Assembly (NCBI GenBank): GCA_022494885.1
Contig: JAGVSM010001434.1
Location: 124,001 to 188,000 of the forward strand
Reading direction: 5' to 3'
Length of the DNA: 64,000 nucleotides
Source of the DNA: Micrasema longulum
Taxonomy: Eukaryota; Arthropoda; Insecta; Trichoptera; Brachycentridae
This document shows, piece after piece, positions 1 through 9,227 of the stretch (position 1 is its first letter; each line of letters begins with the position of its first letter). The notes below the pieces were generated by a model. That model saw nothing but the letters and a program-made list of their open reading frames with translations. It had not been told where the DNA came from and did no database searches. Both the position numbers and the translations under genes were made by a program.

Positions 1-1648
1 AAACAGCATACAATAATTCACTATAGACGACACTTACAAAAATATTACAAAATATATTATGTGCATGTCTTTGCAACGCAGCAATGCAACACATTTTTAA
101 ATTACGAGTAGGTATTAGGTATACAAAAATAAATAGTAAAAATATAAAAGGCATTATTTTAAATCTTTCATACCTGAATTAATTCCTGTGAAATAAAAAA
201 AATATTTTGTATTATGTACTCACTAAAGGAATTATTTGAAATTTTTTGTCATATTTTAAGTTTGTTTATTTATTATACTTTATAAAATATTTAACATTGA
301 CTTTCAATAAACAATGGGTCTTATACTGATAATGAATCGAACGAGCTTATGTAACATTTGTTATTATCTTACACTATATGTTTATTCGAGTAAATAAGAT
401 AAGCTTAAATATAAGCTTGGCTTAAATATCATTTGAAAGGACGACAGGAATTTGCTACAAAACAAACAAATCAGTCAGAGGCCAGCTGTCAAACTAAAAA
501 ATGAACTTTTTCGTGCAATGTCGATTACCAACATAAGCATAAAAAATAGAGACGTACTTAGGGACACCAGTTATTAAAAAAATAAACTCGGCACTTTTTG
601 ATTTCGGTAGGTATGGGAGTAAATAAAGCTAAAATATCGTGTATATTTGAATGAACACCCGGGCTGAAAAAGTTAACCTGCCAAATCCTCTGAGCGAAGT
701 TGATAGTGCTTCGAAACGGTTCTCTACAAAATATATTTAATTCAATAGATTAAGTTTTGTTAAATTTAGTTTTGGCCCAGACATATTACTACATTAATAA
801 TTCAATACCATTCCGATATTAATTTTTACTTACGTTGTTATGTACGGTTGGAAAATACCAAAAGGTAGGCGGGAAAACACGCCACTTATGTCAACAAATT
901 TGACAAGGCTAGATATCACGAGTATATTGTATTTTCCTCAAATAAATACACTAACAACATATTGTTATTATGTATTACCCATCTGACATCCCCGAGATTA
1001 TTGTATGGAATATAAAAACACCGGTATCAATTAATTAGGGCAATCCTATTCGATGAGAACACTTGTATCATTACAGTAATAAGCGGCGTTACGTAAGTTT
1101 GGAGAATCCCAGACATATTTTAAAATAATTAGTTGTCATATAATATTTAAAAAATTAAAAATAATGTTATTGAACTTTCAGTGGAAGTATCGTGGACTCA
1201 CGGATCAGACATTCGAGGTTCGATCGCGCTCCATCACACTCGATTCCTCGAAACGTTATCTTGTTTAATTTATTTAATTAACCTCTTCATGCACAGTGGC
1301 ATCATACACGTGACGCGAAATAAATATTTATTCCATCTGCCGGACTGTAGCACTGACTATGCACGACACTCTTTCCTTTAACGGGACACAAAATGCCGTG
1401 GTCTCTTCGAGTGAAACGGGAGGCTTCTGATATCTATCAATAGTCCGGCTTCTCTTGAATGAGTTTTCTGTGGTTTTCTCTTCACTAAGCAAATGCGGAG
1501 AAGTTCCAATAAACGTACACAGATGAAATTCTCTCTCTTTTCCAACACTTCTTAGTTAGCCAGGAAACAAAATCCACTTGTGAAATAAAAACCTAGTACA
1601 TTATAACCAAGGTCAATAATACTGTTACTCATATTATATATAAATATA
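1..1648. other. AT-rich cactus intron sequence, no gene seen
   Basis: This lies within intron 3 of cactus or beyond its next exon. I see no ankyrin-coding exon on the minus strand. Around 1192-1245 a short plus-strand match to the tRNA-like head of SINE family A is visible (GGACTCACGGATCAGA, then GAGGTTCGA). Confidence 0.5.
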
Positions 1649-2019
1649 CAGGTGTTCTTTAAACCCTGTCATATCCGAAACTTCGATGATCAGTATAAGC
1701 AAGAAGACATACTGGCACATTAAAATAAATTTTTAGAACGAATAAAATTTACAAAAATAAAATATTTAAAAAAACAAATTGTTGATTACTTCTGCAAGAG
1801 TGAAGCAAGGAGAGGGGAGGGGGGAGTCTGATACACCGTCAACCACATGGCCACGCCCCCCTCGCTTCTCCCTTGCAGAAGTAAGCAACCATTTGTTTTT
1901 TTTAATATATATTTTTTTAAATTTCTGCCTTCTAAATTTTTTTTAAATATGCTAATATGTCTTCTTGCCCATACGGATCATCGTGGTTTCGGATGAGACA
2001 GGGTTTAAAGAACACCCTG
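1649..2019. mobile_element. Tc1/mariner-type MITE with long inverted ends
   Basis: The left end CAGGTGTTCTTTAAACCCTG and a right end ending CAGGGTTTAAAGAACACCCTG are inverted copies, flanked by TA on both sides (1647-1648, 2020-2021). The inverted similarity continues inward for well over 100 bases, through CCGAAAC, GATGATC and AAGAAGACAT, to a GC-rich centre (about 1790-1880). There is no coding capacity. A related compound copy is at 47235-47802. Confidence 0.85.
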
Positions 2020-2496
2020 TATACGCAAACACACATTTAAGAATGTACCATAATTTAATATAATGATTTTTATTTTAAAAGTTCGCAGGTCTGTCTTTCA
2101 ACCCTATCTTTAACGTGTTATTTAATCATTGTTGACTGCATGTTTTTATCAAATAAATAAATACGATACCGGTTACTTTTATTTTTTTTTCCAGAAGTCC
2201 TACAATTTTTTTGTTATGAATACATAATGGTATCATTATGATTTCTCTGAGATTTTTTTAAAATATCAACTAAATGACGGCAATAGCAATATTTTTTGGA
2301 AGGATTCATTTTGTTTGACAAGTGTAACGGTTTTGTGTGTTTCAGTGTGAATTTATATGGGAAATCACAAACAAAAAAAAACTGTTGGAAAATGTTGAAT
2401 TTTATTTTAATGTTGTTTATATTAAGTAACTAATAAATTAACAAAAGAAAATTTTATCTAAATTGTTAATTCATGCATGAAGAGGTTAATTTTTAA

Positions 2497-2670
2497 AAAA
2501 ATGTTTACGTTCTTATGATTTACCCAAATGTTCCAATTTTTGGGGTCACTTTCAACGAGTCGTAAATAACTTACTATTAGAAAATGAGAATCAAATTGTG
2601 GTAGAGTGGGGTTTAAAACTCGGACTTTTGGTCTATAAGTCCGCAACACTAGCCATGGGACCACAACCCA
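2497..2670 (-). mobile_element. SINE family A, minus strand
   Basis: Read on the minus strand it starts TGGGTTGTGGTCCCATGGCTAG, a tRNA-like head with A-box and B-box-like parts. It continues with the family body (GAGTTATTTACAACTCGTTGAAA in other copies, here diverged). Related copies lie at 6309, 10362, 24345 and 40312. Confidence 0.75.
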
Positions 2671-2728
2671 GTTCTATGAATGGTGTTTTTTTTATCTTCT
2701 CCGTTTCAACAGAGCAAGTATATTAATA

Positions 2729-2988
2729 ATCATAATCGTTTCTGTTTCCATTTTCATTTCTGCACCCAGTGGTGCTTAGGGCACTCCACCGGAGCTCCAA
2801 TCGCGGAGTATCTTGATAATTTTTGTTAAAAATAGAAGGCGAGGTGAAGCTAGTTAAAAAAAACAACGCAATATTGCAGTGTAAAATCACCTTCAAAAAT
2901 AATATTTAACGTCCACACTGCCAGAAATCGAACCTAGGACCTCAAATATGGTAGGTAAATGCGCCAACCACTATTATACGTGGCGGAC
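2729..2988 (-). mobile_element. SINE family B, minus strand, diverged
   Basis: The 3' tail appears first (CACCCAGTGGTGCTTAGGGC), then the body, then the inverse of the tRNA-like head (AATCGAACCTAGGACCTC, ATGGTAGGTAAATGCGCCAA). A SINE C fragment (TTTAGGGATTTTTACCCGAG) follows at about 2995-3050. Confidence 0.75.
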
Positions 2989-3050
2989 TTATCTCCACTC
3001 GATTTCTTTTTAGGGATTTTTACCCGAGAGTCCCACTCTCGGGTGAAATA

Positions 3051-3867
3051 TAGTATCTCTCTTATAGGGCAAATAAGAAGAACCCTGCACGTGAATAGTT
3101 TATTTCAAAAAATGCATTATACATTTTCAAATATACGAAAAAAACTATCAATTAAATGGCACGCAATATAATGATAGCATAAATGAAATCAACCATAAGT
3201 CATATCACAAAATAATATAGGTATAATGATGTACTAATTATCGAACATTTAGTTAATGATATTCTGACGTATATGGTATTTCCACATTCTACCAACGTCA
3301 ACTTTCCTCATTATAAATATTTATTTTCATTTTATACGTGTTTCTAGCCGTCACGAGCGTTTATTTTCTTAATTATTAGAAATGCGGCACTAATCAGAAT
3401 AAGTTATAAACTTAATTTTATAATAATTCTTAATTCGTTTATTAAAGGGTACAACAGTGTTTTTCGACTAGTGGATCGCGAAGCTTTTCTACGGGGGGTC
3501 GCGGGTCCATGCAAGGGTAAGAAAAAAAGTAAGGGATGAAAAACTGGCATCCTTGGGAGGGGGGTACCGCCATATCTTAATAAATCGAAAAAAAAGAAAA
3601 AAATATATATGCATTTATATATTGTTAATAATTTCTTTTAATTTTATATTATCGTATTTGTGAAAAACTTTAAATGGATGTATGAACTACTTTTTAAACT
3701 TGTTTATCTATTTATTTATATAATTTCTGTTGTTTTTCCCAATATTTAGTGGTATTTTTCTAACCAAAATCTACGACGTTCTATTCCCTCTGACAACCCC
3801 TATTGGAAAATAGCGTGATGATAATAGTAGTAGATCATTAATTTTACTAATTTTATGCAAATTTACT
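3051..3867. other. AT-rich intergenic or intronic DNA, nothing recognised
   Basis: No exon, tRNA or clear terminal repeat seen. A G-rich patch lies around 3495-3570 (ACGGGGGGTCGCGGG, GGGAGGGGGGTACCGCC). It could be a diverged repeat, but I see no coding frame. Confidence 0.4.
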
Positions 3868-4622
3868 GGTCGATTAACTAGAGCTGGCGCGTTCGCAAAA
3901 CTTTTTTGCATACAACGCATTTTAAATCTACAGGATTTTATATTCAATTTGAACTAAATGTGCTATCTTCAAAAAAAATCTTTGAAGAATTAGATGATTT
4001 TTTATATTTAAAAAAATACAATGGGTTAAGAAAATGTAATATATTAATTTATTTTTAGACGAGTAAATTTTTATTTAATATTTCGTGTTCATCATTTTCG
4101 ACGAACTAAATAATAAAAACGCTAGTTTTCTGTCGCCATGTTCGGCAGAATTTTTTTTGGGAGCGACACGTTGGCCACGCGCGATGGTGGGGGTAATCAT
4201 TGTTCCGCGGAGATAGCCTGCCTGTCTATCTCGGTAGTGATGTCACAGGACAACGCTTTGTCCTACAAATTTTTGTTTACACGTAGACAATGGTTGAGTC
4301 CTGTACTGAGTGTCGTATCTGTTAATAAGCGCATGGTATGACGTCGTACGGCATACACATTATGAATTACACTTTGTCTCTCTCGCGCTCAGACACCCTT
4401 ATGAGCGTGACAGAGACAACTACAGCTTTGTTTGTTGCTTATGATATGATTATAAAATATCCAGATCGCTCCTGCGTTTGTTCGCACCGATCAGTAATCG
4501 GCCATCGATCAACCGACGCGAACTTTGATTTTGGTGATCCGTGTTTATTATTTATTGGTTTAGAATAAAATAATATGTGTTTGTGTAAGTTTTGCGAACG
4601 CGCCGGCACTTGTTAATCGACC
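3868..4622. mobile_element. Non-autonomous DNA transposon with 35-base inverted ends
   Basis: The left end GGTCGATTAACTAGAGCTGG is mirrored by a right end finishing CCGGCACTTGTTAATCGACC. The ends match imperfectly over about 35 bases, including GCGTTCGCAAAACT. The 755-base interior has no protein I recognise; short ORFs inside are not convincing. A half copy with the same right end (GTTTTGCGAACATGCCAGC) lies at about 4865-5006. Confidence 0.75.
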
Positions 4623-4696
4623 TATACATGATTAGATTAAATGAAAAAAACATATTTATAAACCAGTGTTTTTAATCTATATACCTATACATTGAA

Positions 4697-4797
4697 TATA
4701 TATTATTATAATTTACTATTAAGAATCGCAGCAAAATTCAGACGAAATTTATATTATTATAATTTACTATTAAGAATCGCAGCGAAATTCAGACGAA
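4697..4797 (+). repeat. Tandem duplication of a 52-base unit
   Basis: Two consecutive copies of a unit containing TATTATAATTTACTATTAAG, then AATCGCAGC and AATTCAGACGAA, differing by about one base. Confidence 0.85.
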
Positions 4798-4864
4798 CGC
4801 AAAAACATCCTGTGTATATTTTATTACCATATCATTAGCAACTAACAAAGCAATAAGTTGTTTA

Positions 4865-5006
4865 TGTCACGCTCATAAGCGCGAGAGAGACAGGTATTAT
4901 TTTCATAATGCGTATGCCGTGTGATGTCGTACTATACGCTTATTCAGATACTACGCAATGCGTTTGTGTAAGTTTTGCGAACATGCCAGCTTAAATAATC
5001 GATCTG
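4865..5006. mobile_element. Half copy of the 3868-4622 DNA transposon
   Basis: Contains TGTCACGCTCATAAG, CGCGAGAGAGACA, GCCGTGTGATGTCGTAC and the terminal GCGAACATGCCAGC. These are inverted relative to the matching interior at about 4331-4412 and direct relative to the right end. Confidence 0.65.
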
Positions 5007-5359
5007 TAAAATATATTTTTTTAAAGCATTGGAATGAAAAATTATGTTTTTTTTAATCTACATTATTATGTCGGCCGCATCTGGCTCGTAAACTACAATG
5101 TGTCAATCATGTCAAGGTATAAAATCGTCAACGGGAATTTGAAATGCTGTAAGGCAAACCGTGTAAATTGTTCAATAGAGGGGTAAGAAAGTTGAAAATA
5201 TTATTTTTTTGTTTGTCAATATGTAAATACATAAATCCAAAACTATTGTTATTTTAACAAAAAAACTATTTTTTTAATCTATAGAACAATTTGTCCCATA
5301 CAGCACTTCAAATTTCCGTCAGCAAAATATTAAAGATAAAAAACTAGGAGAAAACTCAC

Positions 5360-5519
5360 CATCGTAATTTTTCTGGTCGAGGGCGTGCGGCAGGGAGCGG
5401 GCCCCCGACAGGGGGGGAAGAGGGGCCAGGGGGGTGGTGAGGGCCAGAAGAGACTTGATGTCTCCCGCGGCCGAAGCGAGGTGGAGTGCGGTGTTACCTT
5501 CCGCATCGCGCGTGTTCAC
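5360..5519 (-). CDS. cact: Cactus coding exon 3: third ankyrin repeat (gene continues off the left edge)
   Basis: Exon of 160 bases after acceptor CGACAG|, starting VNTRDAEGNTALHLASAAGD. With AGAK from exon 2 this completes an ankyrin repeat. It then runs through a Pro/Leu-rich loop (APLPPLSG) to DQKNYDG, which matches the NYDGERCVHLA region of Drosophila Cactus. The exon enters in phase 0 and leaves in phase 1 at GATG|GTGAGT. I found no following exon between 5359 and base 1, so the remaining ankyrin repeats and the C-terminal PEST region must lie outside this window. The Pro-rich insert between repeats is typical of insect Cactus proteins, which have a long loop here. Only about 20 bases separate the acceptor from a SINE. 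Confidence 0.9.
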
Positions 5520-5539
5520 CTGTCGTGTTAAGATAAATA

Positions 5540-5690
5540 ATACAGTTATGTGTGTGAAATAGAACCAGAACTCTGGACGAGACTTGAGTGTTTTCGACTC
5601 GATGACTACTCTAGAATAAAAAGACTGAAACATAAAATCGAGTAGACAGAAATCCGCCTCGTAGTGTAGCTGTTGGCACGTTTGCCTATT
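5540..5690 (+). mobile_element. SINE family C, inserted just upstream of cactus exon 3 acceptor
   Basis: GTTATGTGTGTGAAATAGAA, CTCTGGAC, TTTTCGACTCGATGACTACT, then a tRNA-like CCGCCTCGTAGTGTAGC. It matches the copies at 53515-53960 and about 7595-7690. On the gene strand it lies upstream of the exon 3 acceptor (5521-5520), ending about 20 bases from it. Confidence 0.7.
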
Positions 5691-8142
5691 TATTTTTTTA
5701 TTTGTAATTTTTTGCATAATTATGTATATACTTATTACCAGGGAATCTATATTAAAGTAGTGAATGCAAAATAAATACGGAGCGTCCTCTGGTTGGGACA
5801 GTTTCCATCTAACATAACTCAGCCTGATATTTAGCGGAGATTTCTATTTATTTATTTATTTATTTATTCACACTCTTTATCAAAATACAATTCCATATTC
5901 ACTATGAAACAGTACTTCATAATTTTCTTGTTATATTAATTCTCCACAATATTTTATTATTTAATTTATTTTAAAAATTATTTTAAAATTAATGATTTTG
6001 TTAAAATTATAAATAAATTTATCAATAAAACTTCTTGGTTTAGTTTTACTTATTTATTCTTTTTACCAACGTGCGCTTTCGTCTAAGTAGGCATTTTCGA
6101 GATTTTAAAGTTTTATTATTTCTAATTTTATCAAGAGGATTTATACTATGGTGTTTTATCAAGAAATATCAACAAAAAACATCAATATTATTTTTTAATG
6201 GTTTTAAAATTCTACTGAATGTATTATATAATTTTTAGGTTAAATTTTTGTTTCTAAATCTTGGGTAAAAAGTAATGCATGTTTAAAAAAAAAAACAATT
6301 AAACCGAATCGGGTTGTGGTCCTGTGGCTAGTGTCTCGGACTCACGGATCAAAGGTCCGTACTTCGAATCCCACTGTAACCCAACTCGATTCCCATTTTC
6401 TTATAGTGAGTTATTTACAACTCGTTGAAAATGGCCTATAAGTTTTGTAAAAGGCAATTTTGGCGTATGTGTTAATAAAATAAATAAAGTCGATTTTAAA
6501 TGAATAAAAAGTACTTACACATTGTTTACGAAGAAAACCCTTCAACACAATTCTATTCGTTCACAAAATCATTAACTCTAATAAAAACACAAAAAAAAAC
6601 TTCTTTAAAGCCAACCCGAATACGATTACTTTTTAAGAGCCAACTTATCTGCTACACGCATGTTTTTTTACTTCCATTTAAGTAAAATTATTTTTTCGTT
6701 CTCTTATTTCTAGTGGTGTTTCCTTATAATATAAATGTACAGCTCGACGCATCAACGAGTGTCTTTGTCTTCTTGGGAAATGGCAGCGATATCTATACTT
6801 CGTATTTATATTTTTTTTATTCCATTCCATAAGGCGCTACATGCATGCTTATGGGATTTGTCTCTCGGTGACTTATATGATGGGCGTCGGAGTTATTAAA
6901 AAATAATGGTAATAATAATCTAATGTGGCGTTATTAAATGCATAAAATTACTATAATGGACGTAGGCTATTTTGCGATACAAGTAAATACAGTTAATGGT
7001 ACTTATAAGGAAGAATACCGATATCCGACAAAGGCCCTCCATATAATTTGCCAAACTCACGGTGAACTTAGCAGAGTTAATTTCTATAAAAATCGCGATA
7101 CATGAAATAAAAAAAATGAAAATTTAGTAATTCGTATATTATTAATTTTTTCATACGTTTTCGAGAAACTTCGCTATACAAATGAATGCTCTACTTTTTA
7201 CCGCGTGTGAGAAAACATTTTTTATATCCAATTTCCCGTAGCACCGAACTTCCTCATTGACAAACTGACAGCGTAGGTACAAAAAACGCCGCATCATAAT
7301 AATTGTAAACGAGTATTAGTTGAGGTAGGTCGGCAGGTATTGTGGTGTGGTACTGTGGCATTACATTTTCAAAGACTTTTTGACAATGAAATTCATTGTA
7401 AGGTTAAATCATAAATAAGTATCTAGTTATTAATTTTCCGAGAATCCGGCGATGGAATTTGAACACTCGCTTATAGTACTTGTTTCAATCGCAAAATATA
7501 GTCCCCAAACACATCTGACCTTCCGAGAATAATTTCAATAGGATTTAAAGTCTCGGATAACAGAAGTTGAAAACCTACTGGATCGAATTAATATGACATC
7601 TCTTTCCGTGTGAAATGGAACCATAATTCTGGACAAATGCAATTCACGAGTTGGCTACTTTCAGGTAAAAATCCTGAAAAAGGAAATCGAATGAAGATAA
7701 GTATTCAAAAAACGAATTGCTCTATTGATGGGCGAATTCTGACTTGCATTCGTACGGTTTCTGTGTACGTAAAATAATGAATGGGATCTCGATCTGAGGT
7801 GCGCCCTGAGCCCTCTCGTGGGGGTGGGGTAGAGCGTAATTAGTACGTAAATTACGTGCTGGCAGAGCCTGTCTACCCCCGCGAGAGCGTTTACAATACC
7901 AGCCTAGTTGCTCAACCGCAGATGTTTATCGACGTGGTTAAAAGTCCTTGAACAACTTGACCGTTCACGATGAACCATGATTAATTTAGAATTTACACGT
8001 AGGAAAACGTAAATATTTTGAATTATAATATTTAATACTGCTGTAATACTTTTTTAAAAAAGTGGCAATATTAAAAAAAAAATCCCGATCGATAATTTTA
8101 ATCAGAGTTCCATTAAAATCTCTAAAACGATGAACAATCACA
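5691..8142. other. Cactus intron 2, mostly unrecognised AT-rich DNA with a (TTTA)n tract
   Basis: Contains a TTTA-repeat tract at about 5846-5869, the SINE A copy at 6309-6488 and a SINE C fragment at about 7595-7690 (GTGTGAAATGGAACCATAATT, CTGGAC). A GC-rich stretch at 7795-7880 (GTGGGGGTGGGGTAG and its loose inverse TCTACCCCCGCGAGAG) looks like an imperfect inverted repeat. No exon seen. Confidence 0.5.
6309..6488 (+). mobile_element. SINE family A, plus strand, near complete
   Basis: Starts TCGGGTTGTGGTCCTGTGGC; the head ends with TTCGAATCCCACTG. The body ATTTTCTTATAGTGAGTTAT and CTCGTTGAAAATGGCC follow, and the end is GTTAATAAAATAAATAAA. The tRNA-like head does not close an acceptor stem, so this is a SINE rather than a tRNA gene. 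Confidence 0.85.
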
Positions 8143-8345
8143 GTGGGAATTTTTTTTATCACGTCGATATTTACCGGCAAATGCAACCATTGTGATTGAG
8201 CAACTGAGCCCGTATTCTGATGAATATTCAATATGAATTAAAACTAGATGGTAATTTTTTTTATCGCGTCGATATTTACCGGCAAATGCAACCATTGTGA
8301 TTGAGCAACTGAGCCCGTATTCTATTAAGTTTTCTGTATGAATTA
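8143..8345 (+). repeat. Tandem duplication of about 105 bases
   Basis: The block from TCGATATTTACCGGCAAATG through CAACCATTGTGATTGAGCAA to GAGCCCGTATTCT occurs twice, about 105 bases apart, with few differences, each followed by ATGAATTAAAACTAGA. The second copy runs into a MITE-1 copy, suggesting that one MITE end was duplicated together with its flank. Confidence 0.85.
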
Positions 8346-8500
8346 AAACTAGAATATATTCACAATATTTTTCCGGATTTTCTCAATTACAGGTTACCGA
8401 CGAAGATACTTTGAACTTTCATACAAATATACACATTTTCGTTCATAAATACCGTCTTGATATGTACCGATAAAGATAGCGTTCATAATCGCGGCGCAGG
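8311..8500 (+). mobile_element. MITE-1 copy, shortened
   Basis: Begins GAGCCCGTATTCTATTAAGT and ends ATAATCGCGGCGCAGG. The interior GGTTACCGACGAAGATACTT and TTCATACAAATATACACATT are shared with the copies at 8945, 12736, 14738, 48186 and 53554. Confidence 0.75.
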
Positions 8501-8574
8501 TATAGTTTTTGGGAACATACAAATATACATAGATTATATAGATTACCTGGGAATAAATATGTAAGTATATGCAA

Positions 8575-8700
8575 TAAATACGTGAATGTTAGACAGTGTG
8601 TTACGTGGCCACTTAAACCAGCCAATGGCATGTCATAGCTCTGTAAATATTTAGACTTTCGAATTTTCTTCTCCATCTCTGTTGTAATACGTTGGGTTTG
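8575..8700 (-). mobile_element. Repeat R fragment abutting the cactus exon 2 donor
   Basis: Contains GACAGTGTGTTACGTGGCCA, CCAGCCAATGGCATGTCATA and CATCTCTGTTGTAATACGTT, matching the repeat arms at 62.5-63.3 kb. It runs to within a few bases of the exon 2 donor at 8705. Confidence 0.65.
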
Positions 8701-8705
8701 TTTAC

Positions 8706-8883
8706 CTTGGCCCCCGCGATGAGCAGTCTCCGGGCAACGTGCGACTGGCGAGTCAGCACGGCCAAGTGAAGGGGGGCCTGGCCGGAGTCGTTCCGGATGT
8801 CCAGCAGGGCGGCGTGGGGGCACACGTGGATGAGGGCGAGAATGGCTTCAGTCATGCCGTGGATGATGGCTATGTGGAGTTGC
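8706..8883 (-). CDS. cact: Cactus coding exon 2: first ankyrin repeats
   Basis: The 178-base exon follows acceptor TTCGCAG| and ends at AAG|GTAAAC. It encodes QLHIAIIHG, then a helix pair, then APLHLAVLTRQ and RRLLIAGAK, which are two ankyrin repeats with the usual LH-A and LLxxGA signatures. They align with the QLHLACISG...LLLAGA stretch of Drosophila Cactus. In the family these repeats contact the Rel homology domain. The opening G completes the codon begun in exon 1 and the exon ends in phase 0. GC content is clearly higher than in the flanking DNA. Transposon-derived sequence abuts it on both sides: a repeat tail ends at the donor, and a MITE starts about 60 bases upstream of the acceptor. 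Confidence 0.93.
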
Positions 8884-8944
8884 CTGCGAACAGCGAAACG
8901 TAACAAACTGTGAGATATGATTGGAGAAGATCCGCACTCTCTTC

Positions 8945-9227
8945 AAGTAAAATTAAGTTTTCTATATGAAAAATAGAATATATATACCGTATTTTTTGGA
9001 CCATAAAACGCACGTTTTTGTACTGAAAATTCAACCAGAAATTGGGATGCGTCTTATCGTCCGCAAAATACGATACATTTTTTTCTAAACATGTTGTTCA
9101 ATTACAGGTTACCGACGAAGATGCTTTAAATTTTCATACAAATATACACATTTTCGTACATAAATATCGATTTTACTTTATGCCGTCTCGATGTGTACCG
9201 ATGAATTTCGTTTGTAATCACGGCCCA
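8945..9227 (+). mobile_element. MITE-1 copy carrying a nested 86-base MITE
   Basis: MITE-1 interior (AATTAAGTTTTCTATATGAA, GGTTACCGACGAAGATGCTT) is split at 8987-9072 by a small element. Its ends are inverted: CCGTATTTTTTGGACCATAA and, at the right, a run ending TCGTCCGCAAAATACG. ATAC flanks the insert on both sides, consistent with a 4-base target duplication. Confidence 0.75.

Noticed and set aside
4138..4568. Two adjacent ORFs in a relatively GC-rich block
   Set aside because: They sit entirely inside a transposon with inverted ends and resemble no known protein.
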